This document shows positions 33,987 through 42,885 of a stretch of DNA of 64,000 nt, piece by piece. Below the pieces are notes generated by a model that was given only the letters and a program-made list of their open reading frames with translations, did no database searches and had not been told where the DNA came from. Both the position numbers and the translations under genes were made by a program. The stretch spans positions 62,001-126,000 of the forward strand of contig JAXDTI010000003.1 of NCBI GenBank assembly GCA_034090045.1, in the 5' to 3' direction. Every line of letters begins with the position of its first letter. Position 1 is the stretch's first letter. The DNA is from JAXDTI01 sp034090045. GTDB taxonomy: Bacteria; Actinomycetota; Actinomycetes; Actinomycetales; Actinomycetaceae.

Positions 33987-34351
33987 CAGGCTTTCAAGGC
34001 GACACGCGACTCGGTTCGGGCATCCGGCACGATACGGATCGTGCGCGAATCGAGCAAATCATCCGGTACGGTATCTGGAACATAAAACTGCGCCCGCAGT
34101 ACCATCCGGTTAGACACCTCACGTAGCAGTGCCCACAGCGGTAAGCCGAGAGCCTGACAAATCGCCTCCAGCAGCTCTGAAGACGGCTCTTTCTGACCGC
34201 GCTCAACCTCAGAGAGATACCCCAGGGAAACATTGGCCTGTTTTGCGACATCACGCAGAGTTCGATGCTGAGCGCTGCGAACCCCGCGCAGCACCTCCCC
34301 AATTTCGGTGCGCATCAGCGGCACTCGACCGATGCTATTGCTGCTCGTCAT
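33986..34351 (-). CDS. clgR: XRE-family transcriptional regulator ClgR
   Basis: ClgR activates clp protease and other proteostasis genes in Actinobacteria and is itself degraded by ClpP. 121 residues; helix-turn-helix LRDVAKQANVSLGYLSEVERGQKEPS, then LLEAICQALGLPLWALL, and the conserved tail RIVPDARTESRVALKA (usually ending in small residues recognised by Clp). The start overlaps the pgsA end by 17 nt; ATG 34315 is an alternative. Position between pgsA and recA is conserved. Confidence 0.9.
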   Translation of the reverse strand: MTSSNSIGRVPLMRTEIGEVLRGVRSAQHRTLRDVAKQANVSLGYLSEVERGQKEPSSELLEAICQALGLPLWALLREVSNRMVLRAQFYVPDTVPDDLLDSRTIRIVPDARTESRVALKA

Positions 34352-35231
34352 CGCTCTCACTCACCTCTTCATCTTCAGAATCCGGCACCCCGTTCACCCG
34401 GGTGCCCCCGGCGCTGACAAAAGCGTCGATGAAATACTGGATTCCACTCACGATTGTAACCGCAAACGCCAAAACTAGCACTATAACAAGGAGAGCGCTA
34501 AAGGCGGTGGTTGCGGAAGCCGGTACCGGAATAACTCCGCTGAGCAGTATCAACACGATCAGAAGCATCTGCAAAACGGTTTTCATTTTTCCGCCCTTGG
34601 AGGCTGGGACAACCACACCGCGACGCAGCAGTACCATACGCAACAGTGTTACCGACACCTCCCGGAGCACCAACACACTCGTGAACCACCAGTACAGTAG
34701 ACCGAGAAACGAAAAAACCAGGAAGACACCGAGGGTGAGCGCCTTATCGGCAATCGGATCGGCAATCTTGCCGAAATTACTGACCACGTTATGTTTACGA
34801 GCATAGTAACCGTCAAAGAAATCAGTGACTGCGGCGACACAGAAAACAATCAGCGCGAACCACCAGTAGTTGAGCACTATCGCTGCCAGCACAACCGGCA
34901 CCATAATCAGACGCAGTACCGTCAAAAAATTGGGCAGCCACCGGATACCGATAGATTCAGCGGTTTCCTGCTGACCCGTTTTTTTATGGGATTCTGTCTC
35001 AGTGCGACTGCCGAGACGCTCCAAACGCTCGGCGGCACTCTCTGAGCGCACCTGCCCGGTAGTTGCCGGTTCGGGTTCAGCGGGAGCGAGATTGTCTTCA
35101 GCTACTGCCTGAACCTTGGCGGTAACCTTAGCAGTGGCACCGGCAGCTTCACGAGCCTGTCGGGCACGGCGTTCCTCAACCCGACTCACACGGATTATTG
35201 GATTATCGCTCAAATTGTCGGCTGCGCCCAT
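34335..35231 (-). CDS. pgsA: CDP-diacylglycerol--glycerol-3-phosphate 3-phosphatidyltransferase
   Basis: Membrane enzyme that makes phosphatidylglycerol phosphate. 298 residues, of which about 95 form an unusual charged Ala/Glu-rich N-terminal extension; then several membrane spans with the CDP-alcohol signature DFFDGYYAR...GKIADPIADK (DGxxAR-x8-GxxxDxxxD). An acidic tail follows. It lies 32 nt after ftsK and overlaps clgR. Confidence 0.93.
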   Translation of the reverse strand: MGAADNLSDNPIIRVSRVEERRARQAREAAGATAKVTAKVQAVAEDNLAPAEPEPATTGQVRSESAAERLERLGSRTETESHKKTGQQETAESIGIRWLPNFLTVLRLIMVPVVLAAIVLNYWWFALIVFCVAAVTDFFDGYYARKHNVVSNFGKIADPIADKALTLGVFLVFSFLGLLYWWFTSVLVLREVSVTLLRMVLLRRGVVVPASKGGKMKTVLQMLLIVLILLSGVIPVPASATTAFSALLVIVLVLAFAVTIVSGIQYFIDAFVSAGGTRVNGVPDSEDEEVSESDDEQQ

Positions 35232-35263
35232 AGCTCGATTCTACAGGGAAGCGAGCGGGCATA

Positions 35264-37810
35264 TTAGCGTCCCGTCAAACCCCAAGCATCTTCGGAAACC
35301 CGCACAACGGGCAGACCGGTAGCGGTGTCAATTTCTTGCTCATATCGGGCAGAACCAGCTGATGAGTTCACCGCCTTGTCTGACTCTTTCGCTACAGTGT
35401 CAGCGACATCTCCAAAACCTGCATCATCGTCAGCAGCTTCCCCAATTGTCGAAGCTAAATCAGCTGCGGTTTTCGCATTCGTTTCGCCACGGAGCATCGC
35501 CAAAACTGTGGGCAGTTCATCGGCGCTTACCAGCACCTCACGAGCCTTCGAACCCTGGGAAGGACCGACAATCTCACGAGACTCCAACAGATCCATGAGT
35601 CGCCCCGCACGAGCAAAACCGACACGCAGCTTACGCTGCAACATTGAAGTAGAACCAAGCTGGGTGTTCACCACCAGCTCAGCGGCAGCTAACAAATCCT
35701 CAAGATCGTCACCGATGTCCTCAGCGACCTTCGGCTTTGTTTCCTTCTCGGCGACAACATCCTCCCGATAAACCGGTTTCATCTGTGCTTTCACGTGTTC
35801 CACTACCCGCTGTATTTCCTCTTCAGACACCCACGCCCCCTGGACGCGCATCGGTTTGGCGCCGCTGGGAGCATAGAGCGCGTCACCCTGCCCAATGAGT
35901 TTCTCGGCACCCCCCTGGTCGAGAATCACTTTTGAGTCCACCGCTGAAGAAGTCGCAAAAGCCAGACGCGAGGGGATGTTCGACTTAATCAAACCGGTTA
36001 CAACATCGACCGACGGTCGTTGGGTGGCAAGCACCAAATGAATACCGGCAGCGCGTGCCAACTGGGTGATGCGTTGGATAGAAGCCTCCACGTCCCTCGG
36101 TGCGACCAGCATCAAATCCGCGAGCTCATCCACCACCACCAGCAGATACGGGTAGGGCGCGAGCTTGCGTTCCGAACCCGCCGGAACCTCGACTCGCCCG
36201 GCACGAACCGCGGCATTGAAATCATCAATATGTTTAAACCCGAAAAATGCCATGTCGTCATAGCGGGTATCCATTTCTTCGACAACCCACTCAAGAGCGT
36301 CAGCAGCCTTCTTCGGGTTCGTGATGATCGGGGTGATAAGGTGCGGAATCCCCTCATACACCTGCAACTCCACACGCTTCGGATCGACCAGGATGAGCCG
36401 CACCTGGTCAGGAGTAGCGCGCGTCATAATCGAAACAATCATGGAGTTCACGAAAGAGGATTTACCGGAACCGGTGGCACCCGCCACCAGCATGTGCGGG
36501 GTCTTTGCGAGATTCGAAAGCACATAGCCGCCCTCAACGTCCTTGCCGACACCGACAGTGAGCGGATGAGACAATTGCGCGGCCTCCGAGGAACGCAACA
36601 CGTCACCGAGTAGCACCACCTCACGGTCACTATTGGGCACCTCAACGCCAATCGCAGACTTCCCAGGAATAGGCGAAATAATACGCACATCCTGGCTGGC
36701 AACCGCGTAGGCTATGTCTTTACTGGCATTCGTGATAGTCGATACCTTTACCCCCGGACCGAGAGTCAACTCGTAGCGGGTCACTGTCGGACCGCGTGAG
36801 AAACCTGAAACCTGGGCATCGATCTTGAACTCCGCGAGGAACTGTTCAAGAGCGGAAATCACCCGGTCGTTAGCGGCACTTCGGGTCTTGTGTTCGGCAC
36901 CGTGCTTGAGCAGCCCCACATCCGGCAGGGTGTAGGTTCCGGATTCCGTCTCCACCGGCGTATTCGTTGACTGTGGCAGATCCCGAGGTTTCTGAGTTTT
37001 ACGTTTCGAGGTGGTCTTTTCCGACTCAGCGACTTCGACACCAGTATCGGAATCCGCGGCTTCAACCTCTCCAGCAATTCGGGTAGTCGCAACGCTTGTG
37101 GCATCCGACTGGGAAATCACATCGGTTAGCTGCTCGTCAGGGGTTTTAGCGTCTCGACCAGGGCGTTTCCAACGCGGCGTCCGATGCTCCTGGTCGTCAC
37201 CATACTCACCGGCACTATCCGTATCCGTATCCGGATCCAAAGTACGCCTGGCTGTAACCCAATCAGATATCTGATCGAAAGAGATGTTCGCAATCAACAA
37301 TAGCGAGTAGAGCCCCAGCAGCACCAGAACTGCTATCGCGCCGGGGGAGGCAAGCAGTAAAAACAGGGGATGCCCCAACAGCCAGCCCAGCATCCCGCCG
37401 GCAGCCTCTATTGCAACAAAATCTCTGCTCGGCCCCGGTGCCCCGGCAGCCACGTGAGTGATACCGGTAACCGCCAGCAAAAGCAAAACAATGCCTATAC
37501 CCCGAGAGAGCTTCAACGCCGGGATGCGCCTCCAACGCAGCGAAATAATCGCCGCTCCCAGGAGTAGCACCGGGAGAATCACCGCATATATACCAAAGAG
37601 ACCAGCAGCGAAATGATGCAGCGCGTCGCCAAGCGCCCCGGACAGGTTCGCCCATTCGCGCAGACCAATGAGAATCGCCAACGCCAACAACGCCAGGGTC
37701 AGCACGTCCCGAGCGGCAGTATTATTCGAGGATGCCGGAGTGTCACGCCGGGCAGAACGGGCAGAGCCGGAAGTGCGTTGCGCAGCTGAGGAACGTTTTT
37801 TTGTTGCCAT
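35264..37810 (-). CDS. ftsK: DNA translocase FtsK
   Basis: Pumps chromosomal DNA through the division septum and activates dif recombination. 848 residues: basic N-terminus, about four membrane spans, a ~200-residue charged linker, motor domain with Walker A VAGATGSGKSSFVNSMI and Walker B YLLVVVDELADLML, and a C-terminal gamma winged-helix (STSMLQRKLRVGFARAGRLM). ATG 37810 is chosen for MATKKRSS; no strong ribosome site is visible and GTG 37834 is possible. Confidence 0.95.
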   Translation of the reverse strand: MATKKRSSAAQRTSGSARSARRDTPASSNNTAARDVLTLALLALAILIGLREWANLSGALGDALHHFAAGLFGIYAVILPVLLLGAAIISLRWRRIPALKLSRGIGIVLLLLAVTGITHVAAGAPGPSRDFVAIEAAGGMLGWLLGHPLFLLLASPGAIAVLVLLGLYSLLLIANISFDQISDWVTARRTLDPDTDTDSAGEYGDDQEHRTPRWKRPGRDAKTPDEQLTDVISQSDATSVATTRIAGEVEAADSDTGVEVAESEKTTSKRKTQKPRDLPQSTNTPVETESGTYTLPDVGLLKHGAEHKTRSAANDRVISALEQFLAEFKIDAQVSGFSRGPTVTRYELTLGPGVKVSTITNASKDIAYAVASQDVRIISPIPGKSAIGVEVPNSDREVVLLGDVLRSSEAAQLSHPLTVGVGKDVEGGYVLSNLAKTPHMLVAGATGSGKSSFVNSMIVSIMTRATPDQVRLILVDPKRVELQVYEGIPHLITPIITNPKKAADALEWVVEEMDTRYDDMAFFGFKHIDDFNAAVRAGRVEVPAGSERKLAPYPYLLVVVDELADLMLVAPRDVEASIQRITQLARAAGIHLVLATQRPSVDVVTGLIKSNIPSRLAFATSSAVDSKVILDQGGAEKLIGQGDALYAPSGAKPMRVQGAWVSEEEIQRVVEHVKAQMKPVYREDVVAEKETKPKVAEDIGDDLEDLLAAAELVVNTQLGSTSMLQRKLRVGFARAGRLMDLLESREIVGPSQGSKAREVLVSADELPTVLAMLRGETNAKTAADLASTIGEAADDDAGFGDVADTVAKESDKAVNSSAGSARYEQEIDTATGLPVVRVSEDAWGLTGR

Positions 37811-37876
37811 AACAGTTTCTAACGCTACCGGCACGGTAGCGAAAAAGCCTGTTCACACGCCAAGCAGCACCAAAAT

Positions 37877-38860
37877 TCACAGGTTTGCGTCGATTTCTGA
37901 GGCGCTCGGAACCCCAGTCAGCCCCTCAGAAGCCACCGTGAGAGCACCGGCGATATTAGCGCGCCGAACCGCGAGCCTGATATTCATTCCCGCCAGCAGC
38001 GACGCTAACACCACTCCGGTGTGCGTGTCACCGACACCGACAGTGTCTACTGTCGCGCGTTTCATAGTGGGCACGGATTCCCCTTCAGGATGTTCGGAGC
38101 TACACAGCAAACAGCCCTGGTCAGCCAGGCGATGTAACACCACCGAGCCAGTAGGCATCTGTTCACCGATAATCTGCCACAGGCTCTCATCGCGATTTGC
38201 TATCGCCCGGATACGCTGCGCCTCGCGCTCATTGGCGGTGAACAGATTGATATGCCCCAACAACTCCCGAATCGGAGAATAACCGACATCTGTAACCATC
38301 GGAGAAGCAGCCATAGCGACCCGCACCCCAGGTGTCAGGCTCGGTAACCATTGACCGATAGCGTCCCGGTAACTTGGGAACACCAGGTCAGATGCCGAAA
38401 GATATACCCAATCTCTCGCCTGTGGGCGCAGCAGCTGCAGACTCTCCAAAGTAAGTTCAGCCTCCACACCGGGAGAAAGAATCGAGGTGTTATGTCCGGT
38501 GTTTTCAATCAGGACGATCGTCATCCCAATATCCCCGACCATTTCATAGGTCACGGATTCAATACCCTCACGGGCGAGTGCCTGGCGAACCGCCATCGAA
38601 TTCGGGCCGGTGCCCAGTGGAGCGGCACAAATCACCCGGGCACCCTGGCGAGCGGCAGCACGCATCACGTTGTAGCCGCCACCTATACCGGTATAAACCT
38701 CCGAAGCCCACACAGCGCCGCCACGGTCAGGCAGATAAGGAACCCTGAGCGGCATCGATATAACCGTTGATGCCAGCGAATACAACCGCGGATCAGCTTC
38801 GGGACGCTCATTTATAACATCTCCAGAGGTATCTGCCTCGGTGTTGAACAGTTCCTTCAT
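37877..38860 (-). CDS. PfkB-family carbohydrate/nucleoside kinase
   Basis: Ribokinase-like enzyme of 327 residues with the N-terminal YTGIGGGYNVMRAAARQGA glycine motif and the C-terminal signature DTVGVGDTHTG, where the Ala of DTxGAGD is Val and the catalytic Asp is kept. The substrate is not evident; ribose, nucleosides and hexose phosphates are all possible for the family. It is wedged between rnj (15 nt) and ftsK (66 nt), not its usual context, and probably shares their transcript. Confidence 0.85.
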   Translation of the reverse strand: MKELFNTEADTSGDVINERPEADPRLYSLASTVISMPLRVPYLPDRGGAVWASEVYTGIGGGYNVMRAAARQGARVICAAPLGTGPNSMAVRQALAREGIESVTYEMVGDIGMTIVLIENTGHNTSILSPGVEAELTLESLQLLRPQARDWVYLSASDLVFPSYRDAIGQWLPSLTPGVRVAMAASPMVTDVGYSPIRELLGHINLFTANEREAQRIRAIANRDESLWQIIGEQMPTGSVVLHRLADQGCLLCSSEHPEGESVPTMKRATVDTVGVGDTHTGVVLASLLAGMNIRLAVRRANIAGALTVASEGLTGVPSASEIDANL

Positions 38861-38875
38861 GATGGGGGTAATGTT

Positions 38876-40573
38876 TCAAATCTCTACCACAACCGGCAGC
38901 AGCATCGGGCGGCGACGCAACTTACGTGAAACCCAACGCCCCAGCACTCGCCGCATCACCTGCTGCATCGTGTAAGTGTCATCCCCCGCTTTCAAAGATT
39001 GCTCAAGTGCCTCGGTGACATCGGGCAGCACTTCCTTGAAAACTTTCTCGTCTTCGGCTACCCCGCGAGCCGTGATACGCGGCCCTGCAACCAGAATCCG
39101 AGTCTCCATATCCACAGTCGCAAACACCGAAACGAAACCCTCCTCTGAGAGCACCATTCGGTCACGCAACTGATCCTCATCAATTTCACCTATTGAAGAA
39201 CCGTCAACATAGACATATTCGCAAGGCACTCTCCCAGAAATACGTGCAACCCCGTCAACCAAATCGACGCTCACCCCGTCCTCAGCCAAAATCACCCGCT
39301 CCTCGGGAACCCCGGTGTTTAACGCGTGTGTACCATTGGCAATCAGGTGTCGAATCTCACCGTGAATCGGCATCGCATTGCCGGGACGAACCACGTTATA
39401 GGCATAGAGCAGCTCACCGGCAGCCGCATGACCGGAAACGTGAACCCGAGAATTGCCTTGATGTACCACTGTTGCGCCCGCGCGCATCAGGCGGTTAATT
39501 AACCTGTAAACCGAATTTTCGTTGCCGGGAATCAACGAGGATGCGAACACCACGCAGTCGTCCTCATGCAGCTCAACCTGCCGATGGTTGCCGTCAGCTA
39601 TGCGAGACAGAGCCGCCATCGGTTCACCCTGGGAACCGGTCGCCATCCAGATACGGCAATTATCGGGTAGCGCGTCTAGTTGAGAAGTGCTCACTAACAC
39701 ACCATCTGGAACATTCAAGTACCCTTTCTCAGAAGCGATCCGCATATTGCGTTCCATGGAACGCCCAACAAAAGCAACCTGCCTGCCAGTCTCGGCAGCA
39801 GCATTCAGAACCTGCTGGACACGATGCACATGAGAAGCAAAAGAAGCAACAATAATCTGACCGGGTGCCTTTGCAAACACCGAGGACAACACCGGCCCAA
39901 TCTCGCGTTCCGGAGCGATAAAACCCGGAACCTCGGCATTCGTGGAATCCACCATGAACAAATCCACGCCGCGTTCCCCGAAACGAGCGAATGCCCTGAG
40001 ATCTGTTATGCGACCATCGAGGGGCAGCTGATCCATTTTAAAATCCCCGGTGACCAGGATATTGCCGTCATCGGTTTGCACAAAAACCGCGAGCGCATCC
40101 GGGATAGAGTGGGTAACGGCAGCGAACTCGCAGGTGAAATCACCAATCTCAACTGTGTCGTTCGCGGAAACCCGATGCAGATGATTCTTGCCGAGTCGGT
40201 GTTCGTCAAGCTTTGCCTCCAGGAACGACAGCGTCAACTCTGAACCATAAATCTCGATATCGGGTCTGAGCCGCAACAGGTAAGGCACCGCACCAATATG
40301 ATCCTCATGTCCGTGGGTGAGTACCAACCCGACAACAGAATCCATACGGGCAGAGATATAGCTGAAATCCGGCAGAATCAAATCGACACCAGGCTGCAGC
40401 TCCTCAGGAAAAAGCACCCCACAGTCAATAATCAGTATCTGGTCGCGGTACTCAATAACCGACATATTTCGACCCACCTCGCCGAGCCCCCCAAGCGGGG
40501 TGATACGTAACGAGTGATCGACCAGTGGTGCCGGTTCAGCCAGCGGTTGTATAGGCAGTTTCAGATTAGGCAA
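38876..40573 (-). CDS. rnj: Ribonuclease J
   Basis: Metallo-beta-lactamase/beta-CASP ribonuclease with endo- and 5'-exonuclease activity. 565 residues; zinc motif LTHGHEDHIG (H87, H89, D91, H92), beta-CASP segments with ATGSQGEPMAALSRIA and VHVSGHAAAGEL, MPIHGEIRHL, and a complete C-terminal domain. It starts at TTG with GGAG about 5 nt upstream. It follows dapA by 29 nt, the usual actinobacterial dapA-rnj pair. Confidence 0.95.
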   Translation of the reverse strand: MPNLKLPIQPLAEPAPLVDHSLRITPLGGLGEVGRNMSVIEYRDQILIIDCGVLFPEELQPGVDLILPDFSYISARMDSVVGLVLTHGHEDHIGAVPYLLRLRPDIEIYGSELTLSFLEAKLDEHRLGKNHLHRVSANDTVEIGDFTCEFAAVTHSIPDALAVFVQTDDGNILVTGDFKMDQLPLDGRITDLRAFARFGERGVDLFMVDSTNAEVPGFIAPEREIGPVLSSVFAKAPGQIIVASFASHVHRVQQVLNAAAETGRQVAFVGRSMERNMRIASEKGYLNVPDGVLVSTSQLDALPDNCRIWMATGSQGEPMAALSRIADGNHRQVELHEDDCVVFASSLIPGNENSVYRLINRLMRAGATVVHQGNSRVHVSGHAAAGELLYAYNVVRPGNAMPIHGEIRHLIANGTHALNTGVPEERVILAEDGVSVDLVDGVARISGRVPCEYVYVDGSSIGEIDEDQLRDRMVLSEEGFVSVFATVDMETRILVAGPRITARGVAEDEKVFKEVLPDVTEALEQSLKAGDDTYTMQQVMRRVLGRWVSRKLRRRPMLLPVVVEI

Positions 40574-40602
40574 GTTATCTCCCGGAATATCCCGAATATC
40601 AG

Positions 40603-41502
40603 TTACAGAGCCCCGTGAGCCGCGAGCGCCGCTCGCAGTCCGGCACGCTCCTCCTCGTTCAGATTAACGAAAGGTAGTCGAACGGTTGGGCTGGATATCA
40701 CACCCATCATCGCGGCGGCCTCTTTCGCATAGACCGCGCCCTGACCGGCACCCATAATCGCGTGAACAATAGGCTGCATCCGGTGGCTGATATCCCGAGC
40801 GGTAGCCAGGTCTCCCCGGTCTACAGCCTCCCAAAGTTCCCGGTAGCTGTGAGAATCCACATGACCAACAACCGAGATAACGCCCGCTGCACCGGAAACC
40901 AGCCACGCAAAATTGAGACCGTCGTCTCCGGAATAGTACTGCAGACCGGTCTCGCGCATCCGCGCCATACCCTGATCGACTTTCCCGGTAGCATCCTTTA
41001 CTGCCTTAATATTCTCGAATTCGGCGAGTCGTTTGAGAGTTTCATCAGCAAACGCCAAACCGGTGCGTCCGGGAATGTCATAGAGCATAATCGGTAACGC
41101 ACTCGCCTGAGCGACTTGGATGCAGTGTTGATAGAGCCCCTCTTGGGAGGGACGTGAATAGTATGGGGAGACCAGCAGTAAACCATCAGCGCCAGCTTCC
41201 TCTGCGTCACGTGCCATCGCCACCGAATGAACGGTGTCATTTGAACCGCATCCCGCGAGAATGAAAATGCCGTTGCCGACTTCTTCGCGAACCGCTCGTA
41301 TCAAAGCGATTTTTTCGTCACGGTGAGTAGTGGGCGACTCGCCGGTTGTCCCGGAACATAGCACCATGTCGCAGCCATCATCGACGAGGCACCGAGCCAT
41401 AGCTGCCGCAGAATCCAAATCGATCTCGCCGGTGGGGGTAAAGGGAGTGACCATAGCCACGCCGACCGTGCCGAATAGCGGTTTACTACCTGTAGTTCCC
41501 AT
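40603..41502 (-). CDS. dapA: 4-hydroxy-tetrahydrodipicolinate synthase
   Basis: Condenses pyruvate with aspartate semialdehyde for lysine and meso-diaminopimelate. 299 residues: CSGTTGESPTT, catalytic Tyr in LYDIPGRTG, Schiff-base lysine in IKAVKDATG, GDDGLNFAWLVSGAAG. It lies in a dapB-GNAT-dapA run, 9 nt after the GNAT gene. Confidence 0.97.
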   Translation of the reverse strand: MGTTGSKPLFGTVGVAMVTPFTPTGEIDLDSAAAMARCLVDDGCDMVLCSGTTGESPTTHRDEKIALIRAVREEVGNGIFILAGCGSNDTVHSVAMARDAEEAGADGLLLVSPYYSRPSQEGLYQHCIQVAQASALPIMLYDIPGRTGLAFADETLKRLAEFENIKAVKDATGKVDQGMARMRETGLQYYSGDDGLNFAWLVSGAAGVISVVGHVDSHSYRELWEAVDRGDLATARDISHRMQPIVHAIMGAGQGAVYAKEAAAMMGVISSPTVRLPFVNLNEEERAGLRAALAAHGAL

Positions 41503-41511
41503 ACCTCGATT

Positions 41512-42123
41512 TTACAGGCTCGTCGCCCACAGATGCTCCGTTATTCGCTGCCCGGCAATCTCATAGGAACGTCGTATTCCGGTCGCGGCAAACCCCGACT
41601 CGGATAGCAGGCGAGTTTTTTCCTCATCACCGGCGATAGCGGGCACCTCAAGGCGGCGCGCCCCCACCCCACGCAGAATATCGGCTGCAGCGTGCAACAG
41701 CCGGTCAGCATCCCCGGCACCGTAGGCTGACGGGGATGCTTCAAAGGCAACCATGTTGGCGATCGGTATAAAAAAATGCTTTTCACCTGGATTGCCACTA
41801 TCACTGTTTACGGTTTCGAGTTCGTCCTCGCTCAGCGGGCGACCCATGCCAGGACCGGGAGCGACAGCTGCAAAGGCAACTATATTTCCGGCGTTTTCGG
41901 CAACCAGAATCCAGTGTTTACGGCTCGGCATATCGGCCAGGGTCGCCCGCCACCCGGAAGTAAATTTATCGGGTGTGAGCTGGGTGATAATCCGCTCCAC
42001 TGGGACACCGGTGAGTGCTGTGAGCAGCCGGGCGGTTACCGTGGCCTGGAGGGTGCCGATAGCTGCCGCATCGGTCACGTGGGCCGGACGAACAGTGGCG
42101 TTCGCGCCTGTTTTTTCAACCAA
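41512..42123 (-). CDS. GNAT-like protein between dapB and dapA
   Basis: A 203-residue protein with the broad pattern of a GNAT acetyltransferase: N-terminal VRPAHVTDAAAIGTLQATV, central strand HWILVAENAGNIVAFAAVAPG, and C-terminal GARRLEVPAIAGDEEKTRLLSESGF. The acetyl-CoA P-loop is weak, so the assignment is tentative. It overlaps dapB by 8 nt, implying coupling to lysine/DAP synthesis, but no link to that pathway is established. Confidence 0.7.
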   Translation of the reverse strand: MVEKTGANATVRPAHVTDAAAIGTLQATVTARLLTALTGVPVERIITQLTPDKFTSGWRATLADMPSRKHWILVAENAGNIVAFAAVAPGPGMGRPLSEDELETVNSDSGNPGEKHFFIPIANMVAFEASPSAYGAGDADRLLHAAADILRGVGARRLEVPAIAGDEEKTRLLSESGFAATGIRRSYEIAGQRITEHLWATSL

Positions 42124-42859
42124 GATTCAGTGCTTTCTCCAGACCGATGGTGAGTCCGGGAGTGTCGGCAACCGTCCTGATTGCCAAGAGGATACCGGGC
42201 ATATAGGCGTCAGTCCCGAAAGTGTCGGTGGAGACAGTTAGCACTTCACCGTCATTGCTGAGCATCACGTCCTGGTGGGCATACAGACCCGCGGCACGTA
42301 CCGCATGAACATGGACCCCCTCGATAACCGCGCCACGAGCATGATCGGGGTCGATACGGGTCGCATCCGGCATGGCTGGGCTGGCAGCTGCTGCACGAGC
42401 AGCCGCGATACCGCGAGCGGTGGCGGCAGCGGTTCCTGATGGCGCATCGGCTTTCCGGGGATGGTGTTTCTCTATTACCTCGATAGAGGTGAAGTACGGT
42501 GCGGCCTTTGCCGTCACCCACATGGTGAACACCGCCGAGAGCGAGAAATTCGGTACGATTAGGGCGCTGCGACCTGTGGCTTCGGCGCGTTCAGTCACGT
42601 GCCTATAGGCGGTGTCATCCCAACCGGAGGTGCCGACCACAACGTCGGTTCCGGCATCCAAGACCCGCAACACGTTGTCCTCAACCCGTTCCGGTGCGGT
42701 GAAGTCAACAGCAACCTCGGCGCCTTTCAAGCTTTCGGCGTTAATTTCATCATCAATATCCAAACCGGCAACCAGCTCCAAATCCGAGGTGTCGGTGACG
42801 AGCTTACTGACGGCCTTACCCATGCGGCCTTTAACACCTATTACTGCTACTTTCCTCAT
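42116..42859 (-). CDS. dapB: 4-hydroxy-tetrahydrodipicolinate reductase
   Basis: Second step of the lysine/DAP branch, NAD(P)H-dependent. 247 residues: VAVIGVKGRMGKAVSKLV, VDFTAPERVEDNVL, VVGTSGWDD, and active-site EKHHPRKADAPSGTA. It is 26 nt after the M16 peptidase gene, as often in Actinobacteria, and overlaps the GNAT-like gene. Confidence 0.97.
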   Translation of the reverse strand: MRKVAVIGVKGRMGKAVSKLVTDTSDLELVAGLDIDDEINAESLKGAEVAVDFTAPERVEDNVLRVLDAGTDVVVGTSGWDDTAYRHVTERAEATGRSALIVPNFSLSAVFTMWVTAKAAPYFTSIEVIEKHHPRKADAPSGTAAATARGIAAARAAAASPAMPDATRIDPDHARGAVIEGVHVHAVRAAGLYAHQDVMLSNDGEVLTVSTDTFGTDAYMPGILLAIRTVADTPGLTIGLEKALNLG

Positions 42860-42885
42860 GCTTCAACTATATCTCTGGGTGACAG

